Below are positions 1 through 10,974 of a DNA stretch of 52,167 bases, piece by piece. Position numbers and translations under genes: made by a program. Each line of letters starts with the position of its first letter. Within the stretch, counting starts at the first letter, position 1. Source of the stretch: an uncultured bacterium (GTDB lineage Bacteria; Planctomycetota; UBA1135; GCA-002686595). The notes beneath the pieces are model-generated. The model searched no databases. It was not told the origin of the DNA and saw only the letters and a program-made list of their open reading frames with translations. Location: positions 1 to 52,167 of the forward strand of contig CALLKX010000019.1 of NCBI GenBank assembly GCA_938083085.1. The letters are read 5' to 3'.

Positions 1-279
1 GACCACCTCTCCGCTGTCGACCGCGCCCTGCCACTCGTCGCGGGACCGCCACCAGATGATCCCGTAGGCGGCGAAGGTCGCGCCGAAGATCATGGTCAGC
101 GACGCGAGGAACAGCTTCATTCCGAAGCCGAGCACCTCGGACTCGGAGGCGGGAGCCTCGGACGGGGAGACGCCACGCGCTCCCGCGCCGGCGTAGCCCC
201 CCTCGGGCAGGTCACCGGAGGCTTCGAGGCGCGCACGGCGGTCGACGTGGCGGAGGGGGCCGGGAGTGGAGTAGCTCAT
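1..279 (-). CDS. Second cytochrome c oxidase subunit III-like protein, partial (C-terminus outside window)
   Basis: The first 93 codons of a protein that runs off the left edge, read from an ATG at 279. Residues 1-48 are a hydrophilic tail. Then comes one membrane segment beginning GMKLFLASLTMIFGATFAAY and ending in IIWW. This matches the first helix of the short subunit-III-like proteins often encoded beside subunit IV in planctomycete oxidase clusters; that comparison is from memory. It follows coxD on the same strand after a 249-base gap in which I see no gene. A TAGATT hexamer at 293-298 could give it its own promoter. Its identity as an oxidase subunit is inferred from this helix and the neighbours; the helices that would prove it are missing. 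Confidence 0.7.
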   Translation of the reverse strand, partial: MSYSTPGPLRHVDRRARLEASGDLPEGGYAGAGARGVSPSEAPASESEVLGFGMKLFLASLTMIFGATFAAYGIIWWRSRDEWQGAVDSGEVV

Positions 280-528
280 GGTTCGTGGGGACAATCTAGG
301 CCATGTTCGCCCGTGGGGAGCCCCCTGATGCCGACCGGAGGGCGATTACCGCTCGACCCGTCGACGGAGCCGTCCCAGGCGGATACCGACAGGCGCGGGC
401 CGGGCCGATGGGCCGACGGCCGACGGGGGTCAACGGAGGCGGCCCCGCCCCCTCCGCGAGGGAGGACAGCGGGGCCGCTTCGGGGTCACGTGGCGGACCG
501 TCACAGGACGGAGCACGCCAGGCCGAGG

Positions 529-909
529 TCACTGTCCCAGGTCGATCGCGATCTCCTGCTGCTCCTTCTCGTTGATGTCCGGCTGGTACTGACCGCGGTC
601 GATCCAGACGAAGCTGATGAACAAGAAGACGAACAGAAAGGAGCCGTAGATCAGGAGTGAGTGGAAGCCCTTGTCGAACCCGAGGTGCATGAAGATCAGC
701 ATCACGAGGGTCGCCTTGACCGTCGCGATGCCCATCGCGACCGGAAGGTCGAAGGCTCCGAGCGGGAAGGTGGACGCGGTGACCGTGAAGATCGTCAGGC
801 CCATCAGGGCCAACCAGGTCCCGATCAGGAGCCAGAGCGGGAGGACGTGGTGGTCGCCGTGATCATGACCCTCGGCGTGGTCGTGTTCCGTGGAGGCTGC
901 AGCAGTCAT
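529..909 (-). CDS. coxD: Cytochrome c oxidase subunit IV (prokaryotic caa3-type)
   Basis: A 126-residue membrane protein of the prokaryotic cytochrome c oxidase subunit IV family, a small accessory subunit of heme-copper oxidases. Three hydrophobic helices are visible: LPLWLLIGTWLALMGLTIF, then a segment around ATVKATLVMLIFMHLGFD, then LLIYGSFLFVFLFISFVW. The family hallmark is the VKATLVMLIFMH stretch in the second helix. The N-terminus (residues 6-21) is rich in His, Asp and Glu (EHDHAEGHDHGDHH), a feature shared with other subunits in this cluster. It starts 56 nt after the coxC stop, so it is almost certainly cotranscribed with coxC. Confidence 0.88.
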   Translation of the reverse strand: MTAAASTEHDHAEGHDHGDHHVLPLWLLIGTWLALMGLTIFTVTASTFPLGAFDLPVAMGIATVKATLVMLIFMHLGFDKGFHSLLIYGSFLFVFLFISFVWIDRGQYQPDINEKEQQEIAIDLGQ

Positions 910-965
910 GGGAGTCTTGTGGCTTGCGGGGCGTCGCTGGTGAAGAGGAGGTCAGCCGCGCGGGC

Positions 966-1877
966 TCAGTTGATCAGGTAAAGCAGCGGGAACAGGTAGA
1001 TCCAGATCAGGTCGACCAGGTGCCAGTAGAGGGCCGCGAAGTCGATCGGACCGTAGTAGGTCGGCGTGAAGTGACCGCGAATGGCGCGGGTCAGGAGCCA
1101 GCCAAGGACGAGGATCCCGATGAGCACGTGGATGCCGTGCAGGCCGGTCATGCAGAAGTAGATGCCGAAGAAGACCTTCAGCTTCCGCTTCGTGCTCTCC
1201 GGCACGTTGGGGTCGTTCCACGGTGCGAGGGGCTCGTGCCCATCGGCGTGGGTACCGTCGGCGTGGGTACCGTCGGCGTGGGCCTCGCCGGAGTGATCCT
1301 CCAGCGCCTCTGCCGCCTCGGCGAGCTCGGCCTCCTGGGTGTCCCCGAGGGAGTAGGCGACGCCGGGCAGGGACTCCTCGGAGCTCTCCTCCTGGTCGGG
1401 CGAGGTGAAGGCAACGGTGTTCGCGTTGCCCTTGCTCTCGTCGCCGTAGGCGCCCTCCTTGGCCTCGTACTTGTCACCAGGGAAGAGCCCCAGGTGGAAC
1501 TTGTGGGAGTACTCGAGGTACTTGATCCCCATGAACCCGAAGGCGCACAGGATCGTGATCGAGAGGTTCACGATCAGCCCCGTCTTCTGTCCGAGCTGTG
1601 CGTTCCGCACGGCCCAGGCAGCCGTGAGGCTGGAGAAGATGAGCACCCCGGTGTTGATCGCGCCCATCTGCGTATCTAGCGCGTTGGACGCGAAGGTGAA
1701 GACCTCCGGGTGCATCGCGCGATAGATGACGTAGGCGCAGAAGAGACCGCTGAAGAACAGGATCTCAGTCACCAGGAAGGCCCAGATCCCCAGCTTGCCG
1801 GAGTCGAACTGGTGGTCTTCGTCCTCGAAGTGGTGGGCGAGGAAGGGCTTGTCGCCGTGTCCGTGAGCTTCAGACAT
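966..1877 (-). CDS. coxC: Cytochrome c oxidase subunit III
   Basis: A 303-residue subunit III of the heme-copper oxidase, a multi-helix membrane protein that supports subunit I. The N-terminal half has the family helix GKLGIWAFLVTEILFFSGLF and the C-terminal half has FFGIYFCMTGLHGIHVLIG followed by YWHLVDLIWIYLFPLLYL, both diagnostic. Between them (about residues 125-215) is a non-conserved hydrophilic insertion containing three HADG(T) repeats and other acidic/His-rich sequence, which makes the protein longer than many relatives. The N-terminus is also His-rich (HGHGD, HHFEDEDH). It lies 137 nt after the coxA stop, with a stem-loop in the gap. Confidence 0.93.
   Translation of the reverse strand: MSEAHGHGDKPFLAHHFEDEDHQFDSGKLGIWAFLVTEILFFSGLFCAYVIYRAMHPEVFTFASNALDTQMGAINTGVLIFSSLTAAWAVRNAQLGQKTGLIVNLSITILCAFGFMGIKYLEYSHKFHLGLFPGDKYEAKEGAYGDESKGNANTVAFTSPDQEESSEESLPGVAYSLGDTQEAELAEAAEALEDHSGEAHADGTHADGTHADGHEPLAPWNDPNVPESTKRKLKVFFGIYFCMTGLHGIHVLIGILVLGWLLTRAIRGHFTPTYYGPIDFAALYWHLVDLIWIYLFPLLYLIN
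1241..1285 (-). repeat. In-frame 15-bp tandem repeat in coxC
   Basis: Three adjacent 15-base units (catcggcgtgggtac, cgtcggcgtgggtac, cgtcggcgtgggcct on the plus strand) encode HADGT-HADGT-HADG in the hydrophilic insertion of CoxC. The unit is a multiple of three, so copy-number change would preserve the frame. Confidence 0.85.
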
Positions 1878-1974
1878 TGGTGAGCGTCGTTCCAGCGGTC
1901 ACTGAAGGGGATCAGCGGGACCGCGGTTCGAGGGGGAGCCCCAAAGACCGGGGCGGGGAAGGGTTGGAAGGAGT

Positions 1975-2002
1975 CCGAGAGCCGGCGCTTGCCGGCCCTC
2001 GG
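1975..2002. other. Stem-loop between coxA and coxC
   Basis: The arms 1975-1986 and 1991-2002 pair over 12 positions with one mismatch around a GCTT loop. No T-run follows on the minus (coding) strand, so it looks like an mRNA-stabilising or processing hairpin inside the operon rather than a full terminator. Confidence 0.5.
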
Positions 2003-2014
2003 GCTGTGAAAGGA

Positions 2015-3706
<1,692 letters not shown>

Positions 3707-3890
3707 CGGAGTGTCTTGCACCAGTCACCGGAGGATGCCGGTGTGCTGGGTGTGTCTTGGTTGGTTCGTCGCGTGGTCGTCCCCGATCGGGGAGTTGTGC
3801 CGGGCAGGTCCCGCGCGCCTGGCGTCCGCGCTGTCCCGCGGGATCGGAGGCTTCCCCCCTGGCCCCGCGGCGCTGTGTCAAATTCTCGGG

Positions 3891-5405
3891 TCAGTTCTGT
3901 CGGGCCACGCCTTCCAGGGACTTGATGAACTCGATCATCCCGTTGATCTGCTCCACAGGGAGCATCGGGCTGTAGATCGTCATCTGCTTGCCGTAGCTGA
4001 CGCCGTTCGCGTCGACCACGACCTGGCTGTAAGGGTCGCGGATCGACTGGTTGATGTACTGCTCGTCAGCGACGGCAGACGTCCCGTCGTCAAACTTCCG
4101 CTCGCGGCCCCAGAGGCCCGCGAAGGTCGGCCCGGTGCCCTTCTTGCCGTCGATGGAGTGGCACGACTTGCAGCCGCGCCGGTTGTAGGTCAGCTCGCCG
4201 ATCTCGAGGAGCGGCTTCATCTCGCCGTTCTCGTTGACCATCCAGTTACCCGCCTTGGTCAGCCACGCCTCGTAGTCCTCGCGCGGCTCGACGACGAGCT
4301 TCGCGTACATGTTGCTGTGATCCTTGCCGCAGTACTCGGTGCAGTAGACGCGGTAGGTCCCCGGCTCTCCGGAGTTGAACCAGATCTTCGTGTACCGGTT
4401 AGGCAGCACGTCGGACTTGCTGCGGTAGGCCGGCAGGTGGAACGAGTGGAGCGTGTCCGTGGACGTCATCACCATCTCGATCGGCGTGTTCGCCGGCACG
4501 TGGAACTCCTGGGGGCTCTCCACGCCGTTGGGGTACTGGAAGTTCCAACCCCACCGGTACGCCGTCACGTTGACCTTCATGCTGTCGGGCGGCGGCGTCC
4601 GAAGGTCAAGGAAGGTCACGTAGCCGCCCCAGAACATGATCGCGCACAGGATCGTGGGGATGATGCTCCAGGTGATCTCGAGGGGCGTGTTGTGGGTGAT
4701 CGACTGGTCCGCGCGGACGCCCGGGCGGCGGCGGTACTTCACGCAGAACACCACCATCAGCCCGCCGATGATCGCGGCGAAGATGTAGTTGATCCACATG
4801 ATGAAGTTGAACATCCGGTCCACGTCCTTCGCGGTCTCGGACGCAGCCTTCGACATCCAGAAGGTGCCGTTATCCACCTCAGGGGCGAAGGGCATCATGT
4901 GGACGCTGTCCGGGGTGATGACCGGCACGCGGCCCGCACCGGCGTTCGAGGTCACCCGGAGCTCCTTCCCGTTGCGGTTGATGATCACCACGTTCGGGTC
5001 GGTGGACGGGATGGCGACGTATCCCTGGTGGGCATTGTCGATGTCCTCGGGGGCCACGCCGGCACCAATCCAGGAGCGCTCCTGGTCGGTGAACTTCCGC
5101 AGCGCGTCGCGCCCCTCGTTGAAGGCCGCGATCACCGCGTCCACATCGAGGTCATCGACCACGCGGATCGTCGCCGGAGCGGCGGGCGCGGCGTCCTTCG
5201 CGGCGGGTGCTGCGGCGGATTCTGCGGCGGATTCTGCGGCGGGTTCAGCGGCGGGTTCAGCGGCAGCAGATCCGGCATTGCCAGAGTCCACGGCGGCGGA
5301 TTCCTCATTCGAGGGTGCCGCCGGAGCCGCGTCGTCCTGGGCGAGCCCAGCGCTGGCGCCCGCGAGTCCGAGGAAGGTGATGAGTAGGAAGGCTTGAAGC
5401 TTCAT
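3891..5405 (-). CDS. coxB: Cytochrome c oxidase subunit II with fused cytochrome c domain (caa3-type)
   Basis: A 504-residue electron-entry subunit. Residues 1-22 are a signal peptide ending near ASAGLAQ. Residues 24-80 are an Ala/Glu/Ser/Pro-rich linker with short repeats. Residues 80-195 are an extra N-terminal region I do not recognise. Two helices (about 200-221 and 247-268) precede the cupredoxin domain. Its CuA ligands are H320, C355, C359, H363 and M366, in CTEYCGKDHSNM. A class I cytochrome c domain follows with C412-K-S-C415-H416 and a likely axial Met at 475 or 481. The fused heme makes this a caa3 oxidase. The reading frame is open upstream to 5504, but the ATG at 5405 begins the signal peptide, so I start there. 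Confidence 0.95.
   Translation of the reverse strand: MKLQAFLLITFLGLAGASAGLAQDDAAPAAPSNEESAAVDSGNAGSAAAEPAAEPAAESAAESAAAPAAKDAAPAAPATIRVVDDLDVDAVIAAFNEGRDALRKFTDQERSWIGAGVAPEDIDNAHQGYVAIPSTDPNVVIINRNGKELRVTSNAGAGRVPVITPDSVHMMPFAPEVDNGTFWMSKAASETAKDVDRMFNFIMWINYIFAAIIGGLMVVFCVKYRRRPGVRADQSITHNTPLEITWSIIPTILCAIMFWGGYVTFLDLRTPPPDSMKVNVTAYRWGWNFQYPNGVESPQEFHVPANTPIEMVMTSTDTLHSFHLPAYRSKSDVLPNRYTKIWFNSGEPGTYRVYCTEYCGKDHSNMYAKLVVEPREDYEAWLTKAGNWMVNENGEMKPLLEIGELTYNRRGCKSCHSIDGKKGTGPTFAGLWGRERKFDDGTSAVADEQYINQSIRDPYSQVVVDANGVSYGKQMTIYSPMLPVEQINGMIEFIKSLEGVARQN
5212..5259 (-). repeat. In-frame 12-bp tandem repeat in coxB
   Basis: Four adjacent 12-base units (gcggcggattct twice, then gcggcgggttca twice on the plus strand) encode the EPAAEPAAESAAESAA linker that separates the signal peptide from the folded part of CoxB. 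Confidence 0.85.
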
Positions 5406-5415
5406 GGTCCTGGTT

Positions 5416-6354
5416 TCAGTTGCTCGGCTCTCCGCCCACGGCGCCGGCCGCGGGGGTCCCGGAGGGCCCCCGCTGCGCTTCGCCGCGCCGTAGGAAGAAG
5501 ACACCGCCCGCGACGGACATTGCCGTCAGTGCAGCCGCGATCTTGAGAAGCATGATCGCGTCGGTCGTGTACTGACCCGTGGTCGAGTCAAAGATGAGAC
5601 AGTTGAGGAACGCGTTCTCGAAGAGCGTTCCGATCTTCCCCTCGCCGGCCTCGAGGAGCGCCGTGCGGAGGGTCTCGGGGGGCACGAAGGTCCCGTCGAG
5701 GTAGCGCGTGATCTGTCCGCTCGGGGAGCAGAGGATCGTCGCGGCCTGGTGGGCGTACTCGCCCTGGGACTCGACCCAGCGGTAGCTGAAGCCCGCCGCC
5801 GTCGCGACCCGGTCGATCTCGAGCTTGTCCCCCACGAGGTAGGACCACCCGCCGGCCGGGTCGGGCCGCGTGATGTCCTGCTTGTCGGAGACGAAGACGT
5901 AGTCACTGAGGTACCGCCCCTCCGACCCCGCCGCCTTCTCGGGCGTGTCGCGGGGGTCGATGCTCACGGTGAGGACCCGGTAGTCCTCGCCCAGGTTCAG
6001 GTCGATGGCCGCCATGGCCTCGGTCAACTTCGACAGCTGCATGCTGCAGAGCTGCGGGCAGTCGACGTAGTTGAGGGTCAGGATGGTGGGCCGCTCGCCG
6101 TCGAAGTAGTCGCCGAGGGCGACCTCGTCGCCGCCTGCGCCCAGGAACGTCGCGTTCAGGGGGAGCATCGCCTCGAGGTGCTGCTCGATCCCGACGCCGT
6201 CCAGAAGGTCATCGGCGGTCACCGCGCCCAGGGGCTTGGCCAGCCCTTCGCCTGAGACATCCTGCCCCATGGCCACCACGCCGAGCGCCGCGGTGGCGGC
6301 GAGCAGCGTCAGGGGGCGCAGCGCGCCCTTCTGTTGGAGGTTCATGGGGAACAT
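5416..6354 (-). CDS. SCO1/SenC-family copper chaperone for oxidase assembly
   Basis: A 312-residue thioredoxin-fold protein of the SCO1/SenC family, which delivers copper to the CuA site of subunit II. It has an N-terminal signal segment (LTLLAATAALGVVAMGQ), the copper-binding pair C99-P-Q-L-C103 in NYVDCPQLCSMQL, and the distal histidine H202 in GEYAHQAA. A C-terminal membrane helix (about 268-290) anchors it outside the cytoplasmic membrane. The frame is open to 6678, but the upstream part is low-complexity Arg/Pro/His translation; the ATG at 6354 precedes the signal peptide and has an AGGT about 10 nt upstream. Its stop lies 10 nt before the coxB ATG, so the chaperone and its target subunit are cotranscribed. 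Confidence 0.92.
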   Translation of the reverse strand: MFPMNLQQKGALRPLTLLAATAALGVVAMGQDVSGEGLAKPLGAVTADDLLDGVGIEQHLEAMLPLNATFLGAGGDEVALGDYFDGERPTILTLNYVDCPQLCSMQLSKLTEAMAAIDLNLGEDYRVLTVSIDPRDTPEKAAGSEGRYLSDYVFVSDKQDITRPDPAGGWSYLVGDKLEIDRVATAAGFSYRWVESQGEYAHQAATILCSPSGQITRYLDGTFVPPETLRTALLEAGEGKIGTLFENAFLNCLIFDSTTGQYTTDAIMLLKIAAALTAMSVAGGVFFLRRGEAQRGPSGTPAAGAVGGEPSN

Positions 6355-6398
6355 GTAGTTGCTACCTGTCAGGCTTCGATGCCGGAGCACCCAGGACT

Positions 6399-6749
6399 TC
6401 AGCGATTCGCGTCCTCGATGACTTTTTTCATCCCCTCCGAGACAGGGATGCTCACTGTGCCGCGCGACACATTGCCCAGACCATCGTCGATGTCCGGGTG
6501 CTGGAAGAAGCCGTCGACGACCATGGCGTCGATGGCCTGCTGAGCCTCGAGGTCCGTGACGCGGGCGTCCGCCTCCTCCTGGAGGCGGGCTTCGCGCTGG
6601 TCGAGGGTGACGTAGTAGACGGCGGTGAGGAGGATCACCGAGACGGCGATGAGGATCGTGGCGACCCCGCCGAGCCACGCGATGAAGCCGACGTTGACGA
6701 CGTCCTCTTCGATCTCGCGCTCACTGGTCTGTGCTTGCTCGTTGGCCAT
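6399..6749 (-). CDS. Small single-helix membrane protein of unknown function in the ACIII-oxidase cluster
   Basis: A 116-residue protein I do not recognise. Residues 1-18 are acidic and hydrophilic. One membrane helix (about 20-45, WLGGVATILIAVSVILLTAV) is followed by a Glu/Ala/Arg-rich, probably helical stretch (REARLQEEADARVTDLEAQQ) and a short tail with VSIPVSEGMKKVIEDA. The layout suggests an N-in protein with its soluble part in the periplasm. It sits between actF (32 nt upstream) and the SCO gene (44 nt downstream), so it may act in assembly or in bridging complex III and the oxidase; that role is inference from position only. Confidence 0.8.
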   Translation of the reverse strand: MANEQAQTSEREIEEDVVNVGFIAWLGGVATILIAVSVILLTAVYYVTLDQREARLQEEADARVTDLEAQQAIDAMVVDGFFQHPDIDDGLGNVSRGTVSIPVSEGMKKVIEDANR

Positions 6750-6781
6750 GGAACTAGATGTGTCCTGGGAAAGACGGGGGC

Positions 6782-8032
6782 TCAGATGTTCTGGAAGGCC
6801 ATGGACTCGGGCAGTCGCGGGTCGCCGATGGCGAGCGCGGGCTTCCCGTCGATGCGCTTGAGGATCGCGAAGGCGAACAGGCCGCCGACGCCGATCATGG
6901 CGGTGAGGTCCATCAGATCGAACTGGGGCCCGGTGGTGGCCGGGTCTCCGCCGGGCACGCCGTTGACCATTTCAGGCATCACGTTCCAGTAGAGGTCCAC
7001 GAAGTGGAACACGAGGCAGTACACCGCCCACGCGGCGAGCACCGATCGGTTGCGCTTCACGTGGCGGGACATGAGCCCCAGGAGCGGGATGGCGAAGTGG
7101 CCGACGAGGAGCAGGAGCGCGAAGCCGTTCCAGTCGCCCCAGACCCGGTAGTTGAACCAATAGGTCTCCTCGGGGATGTCGGCGTACCAGTACAGCATGA
7201 ACTGGCTGAAGGCCACGTAGCTCCAGAACACCGTGAAGGCGAACATGAGCTTGCCGATGTCGTGGTAGTGCTCTGAGGTCACGACGCCCTTGAGCTGACC
7301 GCGCTTCTCGAGCCACATGGTCAGCAACGCCAGGGTCGCCAGGGACGACCAGAAGGCGCCGGCGAACATGTAGACGCCGTACATCGTGCTGAACCACTCC
7401 GCGTTGAGCGACATCATGAAGTCGAACATCGCGAAGGTCAGGGTCAGGCCGAAGGCGATCATGCAGATGCCGCTGCGGCTCTGCATCTTGAGGGTTCGCG
7501 ACTTGTCCTGGTCCACGTCCTGCGCCAGGGACTGGCCGCTGAAGAAGCGCGAGACCCCGATCCACACCGCGAAGTACGCGATGACGCGGACGAGGAAGAA
7601 CTTGCCGTTGAGGTAGGCCGCCTTGTGCTGGATGAGCTCGTGGGCTTCGACGAAGGCGCTGTCCGCCCAGTCGTAGATCCACGGCCAGCCCATCAGGACG
7701 GGGACCACGAGGACGAGGAGCGCCAGGACCCCGAGGATCGGGAAGGCTGCCGTCATGGCCTCCGCCACCCGGCGCACCACCACAGACCACCCCGCGCTCG
7801 TCACGTGCTGGAGCAGCGTGAAGAACAGGGCGCCGAGGCTGATCGACAGGAAGAAGACGATGGCCACGAGCATGGAGTGCCCGAAGTGGCGCATCTCGTC
7901 ACCGGCCGACGTCCCGAGGGCTGCGGTCACTGCGAGGCCGGCGACGCCGATGCCCAGGCCAATCATGGCGGGCTTCGACAGGCCGGTCACCGTCACTTGG
8001 TCGGTGGTGGGGATTTCGATGGGTCCGTGCAT
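6782..8032 (-). CDS. actF: Alternative complex III subunit ActF (membrane quinol:cytochrome c oxidoreductase subunit)
   Basis: A 416-residue polytopic membrane protein related to ActC. About ten hydrophobic helices are visible, for example AMIGLGIGVAGLAVTAAL, MLVAIVFFLSISLGALFFTL and ILGVLALLVLVVPVLMGWPW. Conserved-looking charged and aromatic motifs include DWADSAFVEAHELIQHKAAY and FSQFMLYWYADIPEETYW, the latter typical of this family. ActF pairs with ActC in the membrane core of alternative complex III. It follows the ActD-ActE gene by 77 nt and is one of the best-conserved parts of the cluster. Confidence 0.92.
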   Translation of the reverse strand: MHGPIEIPTTDQVTVTGLSKPAMIGLGIGVAGLAVTAALGTSAGDEMRHFGHSMLVAIVFFLSISLGALFFTLLQHVTSAGWSVVVRRVAEAMTAAFPILGVLALLVLVVPVLMGWPWIYDWADSAFVEAHELIQHKAAYLNGKFFLVRVIAYFAVWIGVSRFFSGQSLAQDVDQDKSRTLKMQSRSGICMIAFGLTLTFAMFDFMMSLNAEWFSTMYGVYMFAGAFWSSLATLALLTMWLEKRGQLKGVVTSEHYHDIGKLMFAFTVFWSYVAFSQFMLYWYADIPEETYWFNYRVWGDWNGFALLLLVGHFAIPLLGLMSRHVKRNRSVLAAWAVYCLVFHFVDLYWNVMPEMVNGVPGGDPATTGPQFDLMDLTAMIGVGGLFAFAILKRIDGKPALAIGDPRLPESMAFQNI

Positions 8033-8109
8033 GGAGCTGCGAGATTTCGCTGTCTCGAGGGCGCGGGAGGGCCGTTAGAGGGTCGGGAAAGGGGCGGGAA
8101 ACGGAGGAC

Positions 8110-9468
8110 TCAGCGAGCCTCGCCGGCGGGCTCAGTGCTGCCGGCAGGGGCGTCGACGCTGGCCTCCGAGAGCCGCACGTCTTTGATGGTCGGGACCGGC
8201 TCGAAGTCGACACCCGAGGGGAGGCCCGAGGGGGCCCGTTCGAGGGCCTGGGACGCCTGGATGGCGCGGACGAAGGCGACGATGGCCCAGCGATCCTTGG
8301 GGGTGATCTGGGATCCGTACCCCTTCATGGAGCTGATGCCGTTGCTGGCGATGTGGAACAGCTCGCCATTGGTGTACGCCTTGGCGCTTTCGGACTGGAG
8401 CGCCTTCGGCGACACCCACCCCCACTGCTCGGCGTCAATCGACACGGCGCGGAGCGCGACCGCACCCAGGCCATTGCCCTGGGCACCGTGGCAGACGCCG
8501 CAGTAGATGCCGTAGCGCTCACGGCCACGCTCGAGGAGCGCGTCATCCACGACCACTGCGGTCGGGAAGGACGAGAGCCACTCGAACTTGTCGCCGCCCA
8601 TGACGCCGGCCTCGTAGGTGGCGCGGGCGGGAACAGAGGTCCCCTGCGCGACACCGAAGTAGAGCTCGAAGTCGTCGCGCAGCTCGCCGCGCGGGATCGT
8701 GCCCTCGACGGGAAGCCGCATGGAACGGCCGTCTTCGAAGCCCTCCCAGGCGGTCTGGGTCTTGCGCTTGCGCTGGAAGTCCATGTCCGGCCACACGTGG
8801 TAGCGCGGCTTGTCCGAGGTCGCGAAGCGACCCTTGACCGCCAGCGAGAGCGGGATGAACGTCGCGAAGGTCACCAGCGTCATGACGGCGTGGAACCACA
8901 GCGGCAGGGCAGCCCGGGACGTATCCACGGGACAGTCTTCCATCTCTGAGGTCTCGGCCCCGAGGATCGCACGCACGCGATCAGCGTCGAAGTTCGGGTC
9001 CTTGGCTTCCACGCAGATGGCGAAGCGGTCCGCGGTCACCCGACGGAACTTCGGCAGCTTGTGGAGCGGGTTCGACAGGTGCGGGAGCTTGTTGAGCCCC
9101 AGCATCGCGAAGAACGCCGTGTACGCCGAGAAGAGGATGACCACCTCGAAGGTGACCGGGATGTTCGCAGGCAGGCTCCAGTTGGGCTTGCCGCTGATGA
9201 GGAAGACGTAGTCGTACGCGTTGGTGTACCACTGGAGCAGCAAGCCGCAGGCCATCCCCGTCAGGCCCATGCCGAGCACGATCCAGGGCAGGATCGTCGG
9301 CTTGGTGCCCATCGCCTCATCGATCCCGTGGACCGGGAAAGGCGTGTAGGTGTCCCACTTCTTGTACCCAGCGTCGCGGACCTTGCGGGCCGCGGACATC
9401 ACGCTATCGACATCGTCGAAGTAGGCGACGACCCCGTGGATCTCGTCGTGCTTCTTCTGATCTGACAT
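8110..9468 (-). CDS. Alternative complex III ActD-ActE fusion (DUF3341 membrane domain plus monoheme cytochrome c)
   Basis: A 452-residue protein joining two subunits that are separate genes in several ACIII clusters. Residues 1-180 are ActD-like (DUF3341): a soluble start HGVVAYFDDVDSVMSAARKV, then two helices around ILPWIVLGMGLTGMACGLLL and VTFEVVILFSAYTAFFAMLG. A third helix (about 205-225) leads into an ActE-like periplasmic part containing MRLPVEGTIPRGEL and one heme c site, C323-G-V-C326-H327. The axial methionine is probably M381 in ISSMKGYG. Fusion gives a fixed 1:1 ratio and anchors the cytochrome domain. It starts 30 nt after the actC stop. Confidence 0.92.
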   Translation of the reverse strand: MSDQKKHDEIHGVVAYFDDVDSVMSAARKVRDAGYKKWDTYTPFPVHGIDEAMGTKPTILPWIVLGMGLTGMACGLLLQWYTNAYDYVFLISGKPNWSLPANIPVTFEVVILFSAYTAFFAMLGLNKLPHLSNPLHKLPKFRRVTADRFAICVEAKDPNFDADRVRAILGAETSEMEDCPVDTSRAALPLWFHAVMTLVTFATFIPLSLAVKGRFATSDKPRYHVWPDMDFQRKRKTQTAWEGFEDGRSMRLPVEGTIPRGELRDDFELYFGVAQGTSVPARATYEAGVMGGDKFEWLSSFPTAVVVDDALLERGRERYGIYCGVCHGAQGNGLGAVALRAVSIDAEQWGWVSPKALQSESAKAYTNGELFHIASNGISSMKGYGSQITPKDRWAIVAFVRAIQASQALERAPSGLPSGVDFEPVPTIKDVRLSEASVDAPAGSTEPAGEAR

Positions 9469-9498
9469 CTGTTTCAGCTCCGTTGAGTCGTTGACGGC

Positions 9499-10960
<1,462 letters not shown>

Positions 10961-10974
<14 letters not shown>

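Noticed and set aside
6355..6678. Extended N-terminus for the SCO chaperone beginning at 6678
   Set aside because: The extension overlaps the small membrane protein gene in another frame and lacks any signal-like sequence; the signal peptide begins at 6354.
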